Of a DNA stretch of 64,000 nucleotides, positions 61,451 through 64,000 are shown in pieces. Numbering within the stretch: the first letter of the stretch is position 1; each line of letters starts with the position of its first letter. This stretch comes from Achromobacter sp. RTa (lineage in GTDB: Bacteria > Pseudomonadota > Gammaproteobacteria > Burkholderiales > Burkholderiaceae_B), in NCBI RefSeq assembly GCF_000757485.1, contig NZ_JPYO01000036.1, forward strand, positions 289,993 to 353,992, given 5' to 3'. The position numbers and the translations under genes were made by a program. Under the pieces are notes generated by a model. It ran no database searches. It was not told where the DNA came from and worked only from the letters and a program-made list of their open reading frames with translations.

Positions 61451-61951
61451 TTAACGCAGATAGTTGATATCGGCGCGGCGGTTTTCAGCAAAGTCGGCTT
61501 CCGACGTACCCGTCGACTTCGGCTTTTCCTTACCGAAGCTGATGGTTTCGATCTGGTTGTCGCTGACGCCCAGCAGGGTCATCATGCGGCGCACGGCGTC
61601 CGCACGGCGCTGGCCCAGGGCCAGGTTGTATTCAGCGCCGCCGCGTTCGTCGGTGTTGCCTTCGATCTTGATCTTCTGCTGCTGGTGCGAAGCCAGGTAG
61701 CGGGCGTGGGTCTCCACCAATCCGCGGTACTGGTCCGACACCGTGTAGCTGTCGAAGTCAAAGTATACCGAGCGTTGTTGCGCCAGGATGCTTTGGGGGT
61801 TGAAGGGATCAAGGATCTGGCCGGAGGCCGAGGATCCTTGGCCAGCGCCTCCGCCCTGACCCGCTTTATCGTCGAGAGGGACGGAGCTGCAAGCTGCCAG
61901 GGTGGCAGCCAGCGCGGCGATGGTTAGGCTTTTGGCAATGCGCGACTTCAT
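61451..61951 (-). CDS. pal: Pal, peptidoglycan-associated lipoprotein
   Basis: A 166-residue outer-membrane lipoprotein, lipobox LAAC with Cys21. A Gly/Gln/Ser linker leads into an OmpA-like domain (about 60-165) with VYFDFDSYTV and the peptidoglycan-binding signature GNTDERGGAEYNLALGQRRA. An AGGA ribosome site before ATG 61951 decides the start over an upstream frame. It anchors the outer membrane to the wall. Confidence 0.97.
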   Translation of the reverse strand: MKSRIAKSLTIAALAATLAACSSVPLDDKAGQGGGAGQGSSASGQILDPFNPQSILAQQRSVYFDFDSYTVSDQYRGLVETHARYLASHQQQKIKIEGNTDERGGAEYNLALGQRRADAVRRMMTLLGVSDNQIETISFGKEKPKSTGTSEADFAENRRADINYLR

Positions 61952-61982
61952 GATAGTTCCTTTGCAAAGAGAGTCACACGTG

Positions 61983-63305
61983 TTATCGGGTAAATGGGCC
62001 CCAAGTCGGTTCACGTATTTCCCCGTTCAGTACCGAAAGCGTCTGCCGTACGCGGCCATCGCTCGAGACACCTGCGAGCACGCTACGGCCGTTTTGGACG
62101 GCGGCGTAGAGGACTTGCATTCCATTCGGCGCAAAGCTCGGGGACTGATCGTCACGACCATCAGTCAGCAGGGTCTCGGCGCCTGAGGACAGGTTCAACG
62201 ACGCGATTCGAAACGCGCCGTCGCGTCTTGCAACGTACAGCAGCGTCGATCCGTCGGGGGAAATTCGGGGTGAGATGTTGTAACCACCATTAAACGTGAG
62301 GCGGCGTGCTTCGCCACCACTCGAGCCGGTCTGGTAGATCTGCGGCCCGCCGCTGCGGTCACTCGTAAAGATAATGGATGCCCCGTCCGGCGTAAAGCTC
62401 GGTTCGGTGTCGATGCCGGGAGAACGCGTAACTCGGGTCGGATTGGAGCCATCCGCCGCGCCGACGATGTAAATTTGCGACAAACCATCGCGCGTCAGGG
62501 CCACCGCCAGCTTGGAGCCGTCGGGCGACCAGCCGGGTGCGCTGTTGTTACCCTTGAAGTTCGCGACAGGAGCGCGCGCGCTGGAAGCCAGATTGTGCAC
62601 GTACACGACGGGCTTGCCGGATTCGAAGCTCACGTAGGCTAGCTTGGAACCGTCAGGCGACCAGGACGGCGAAATGATGGGCTCCCGCGAGCGCAGGGCC
62701 ACTTGGGGGTTCTGGCCGTCGGCGTCGGCAACCTGCAGTTCGTAGGTGGCGCCTTTTTTCAGCACATACGCGATACGGGTCGAAAACACGCCGCGAACGC
62801 CGGTGATCTTCTCGTAGATGCGGTCGGCGATCTGGTGGGCGACCCGGCGCAGTTCCTGCTCGGTGCCGGAGAAGGCCACGCCGTCGAGCTGGCCCTTCTT
62901 GACGGTATCGGCAAGACGGTAGCGGACGTCGTAGCGGCCGTCTGCGCCGCGCGAGATGCTGCCGTAGGCAATGAAGTCGGCTCCCTTGGCGCGCCAGTCG
63001 TCGTGGGCGATGGGGGAGTCGACGTTCAGGCCCGAGCCTGCCGCATTGATCAGGCGGAACTGTCCGGTGCGGGTCAGGTCGGCGCGGATCACGTCGGCCA
63101 GGGCGCGGCCATGGGTGTCGTCGACGGCGAAATCGGCGATCGCCACGGGGTATTGGGTGGCCCCGGTGCCCGAGATATCGACGCGCAACTGGGCATGGGC
63201 GGGTTTCATGGCCATCAGGCAGGCCAGCGCCAGCATCAGCAGCCCGAGTCCATACGATCGCCAGAGAGCGAGCTGGGGTACTCGTCGGCTATAAGCGGGA
63301 GTCAT
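61983..63305 (-). CDS. tolB: TolB, periplasmic beta-propeller of the Tol-Pal system
   Basis: A 440-residue protein with a signal peptide ending AHA. An N-terminal domain (about 40-170) precedes a six-bladed propeller of repeats with SPSWSPDGSKLAYVS, APGWSPDGSKLAVAL and later copies. It binds Pal and TolA. ATG 63305 lies just after the tolA stop. Confidence 0.97.
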   Translation of the reverse strand: MTPAYSRRVPQLALWRSYGLGLLMLALACLMAMKPAHAQLRVDISGTGATQYPVAIADFAVDDTHGRALADVIRADLTRTGQFRLINAAGSGLNVDSPIAHDDWRAKGADFIAYGSISRGADGRYDVRYRLADTVKKGQLDGVAFSGTEQELRRVAHQIADRIYEKITGVRGVFSTRIAYVLKKGATYELQVADADGQNPQVALRSREPIISPSWSPDGSKLAYVSFESGKPVVYVHNLASSARAPVANFKGNNSAPGWSPDGSKLAVALTRDGLSQIYIVGAADGSNPTRVTRSPGIDTEPSFTPDGASIIFTSDRSGGPQIYQTGSSGGEARRLTFNGGYNISPRISPDGSTLLYVARRDGAFRIASLNLSSGAETLLTDGRDDQSPSFAPNGMQVLYAAVQNGRSVLAGVSSDGRVRQTLSVLNGEIREPTWGPFTR

Positions 63306-63321
63306 ATTCTTCAATCTCCTG

Positions 63322-64000
63322 TCAATCATACATTCTGTACACAACGTCAATAATGGGTTCGTAGCGGCCCGTGGAAGGCTTCGGGAAGGGGTTGCAGCGG
63401 CGGATGCCGGTTTCGACCGCGCGGTCGAAGCCGGCATTGCCCGAAGAACTGGTCAACGTCACGCCGTTGACTTTCCCGTCGGAACCTAACTGTACCCGGT
63501 ATTGTGCCGTGGGATTCCCCGAGCCGCTGCGAGGCGGGGGCGGATAAGCCACCCCGGGCTGCACGCAGGCGCGGACCTTGGCGCCATAGCCGCTGTCGCG
63601 GCCGCCGCCCGCCTGGTTGCGGTCGGCCGTGCCGCCGGGGATGCCCGCGGCGCCCATGGCGTCGTTGCGGAACGCATCCTTCAGCGCCTTGTCGGCGGCA
63701 GCCTTCTTGGCGGCTTCTTCCTTGGCTTTCTTCTCGGCAGCGGCTTTCTTTTCGGCGGCCGCCTTTTCGGCAGCGGCCTTTTCCTCGGCGGCTTTTTCGG
63801 CTGCCGCCTTTTCAGCGGCGGCCTTTTCTGCCGCGGCCTTCTTGGCGGCGTCTTCCTTGGCCTTCTTCTCGGCTGCGGCCTTGTCGGCGGCGGCTTTCTC
63901 GGCCGCGGCCTTCTCGGCAGCCGCCTTCTCAGCGGCCTGGCGTTCCTGTTCCAGGCGCTTTTTCTCTTTCAGTTCCGCCTGCTTGCGCTCTTCCTCGAGG
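63322..64000 (-). CDS. tolA: TolA, C-terminal part (gene runs off the window)
   Basis: The minus-strand frame is open to the right edge and stops with TGA at 63322-63324; the start and membrane anchor are outside the window. The visible ~226 residues show the long helical domain II, made of near-repeats of KAAAEKAAAE and KKAKEDAAK, and the globular C-terminal domain III (VQLGSDGKVNGVTLTSSSGN, FDRAVETGIRRCNPFPKP). TolA spans the periplasm and powers the Tol system. Confidence 0.95.
   Translation of the reverse strand, partial: LEEERKQAELKEKKRLEQERQAAEKAAAEKAAAEKAAADKAAAEKKAKEDAAKKAAAEKAAAEKAAAEKAAEEKAAAEKAAAEKKAAAEKKAKEEAAKKAAADKALKDAFRNDAMGAAGIPGGTADRNQAGGGRDSGYGAKVRACVQPGVAYPPPPRSGSGNPTAQYRVQLGSDGKVNGVTLTSSSGNAGFDRAVETGIRRCNPFPKPSTGRYEPIIDVVYRMYD

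Noticed and set aside
63660..63960. Repeated short units resembling a direct-repeat or CRISPR-like array
   Set aside because: They are in-frame Lys/Ala/Glu codons of TolA domain II, without spacers.

Overview
The window is a GC-rich chromosomal segment from a betaproteobacterium of the Alcaligenaceae, most likely Bordetella or a close relative such as Achromobacter. The support is a Bordetella-type bsc/btr type III secretion locus, a lipid A glucosamine-modification (lgm) locus, a Bug-type solute receptor, and otherwise ordinary Burkholderiales housekeeping genes. No insertion sequence, prophage or CRISPR array was seen.

Region 1 (1-11921, all + strand) is the export-apparatus part of a type III secretion system. 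The order is two small TPR proteins (the first cut by the window edge), then bscI, J, K, L, N, O, P, Q, R, S, T, U, W and C. The genes are packed tightly, many with ATGA stop/start overlaps. Needle, translocator and effector genes are not in the window and probably lie to the left.

Region 2 (11934-21468) controls that system. It holds the ECF sigma factor btrS, a bspR/btrA-like regulator, and a sigma partner-switch set: PP2C phosphatase btrU, kinase btrW and STAS antagonist btrV. Two unusual input modules are interleaved: a periplasmic binding protein overlapping btrU, and a membrane protein (btrX position) that joins two sensor-like segments to an MFS transporter. An alanine racemase gene sits among them.

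Region 3 (21478-36033) is mostly core metabolism and cell maintenance. It has a NadQ-like NAD regulator with an operator over the nadC promoter, nadC, a Bug receptor lipoprotein, a TerB-like protein, OsmC, fabI, a gloB-mltD pair, a methyltransferase, rnhA, an RND efflux pair inserted between rnhA and dnaQ, and tRNA-Val(CAC).

Region 4 (36034-53381) is accessory. It has a tiny membrane protein, YaiI, an RHH-like protein, a GltS symporter paired with a TAXI solute receptor, a GNAT enzyme, the lgm locus, a LysR/PACE efflux pair, a hydrolase, a LysR/LrgA-LrgB set, a MocR regulator divergent from EamA and LysE exporters, a sulfurtransferase, and a universal stress protein behind an FNR/ANR-type box.

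Region 5 (53570-64000) has a stand-alone second EF-G, an Lrp/EamA divergent pair, a hydrolase, a YbaK-type tRNA deacylase and the tol-pal cluster read leftward (tolA partial, tolB, pal, cpoB). A FecCD-type ABC importer pair without a receptor gene is coupled to the end of cpoB.

Main leads for new biology are the two sensor modules wired to the type III partner switch, the TAXI-GltS pair, the importer appended to tol-pal, and several well-formed operator palindromes next to named regulators.
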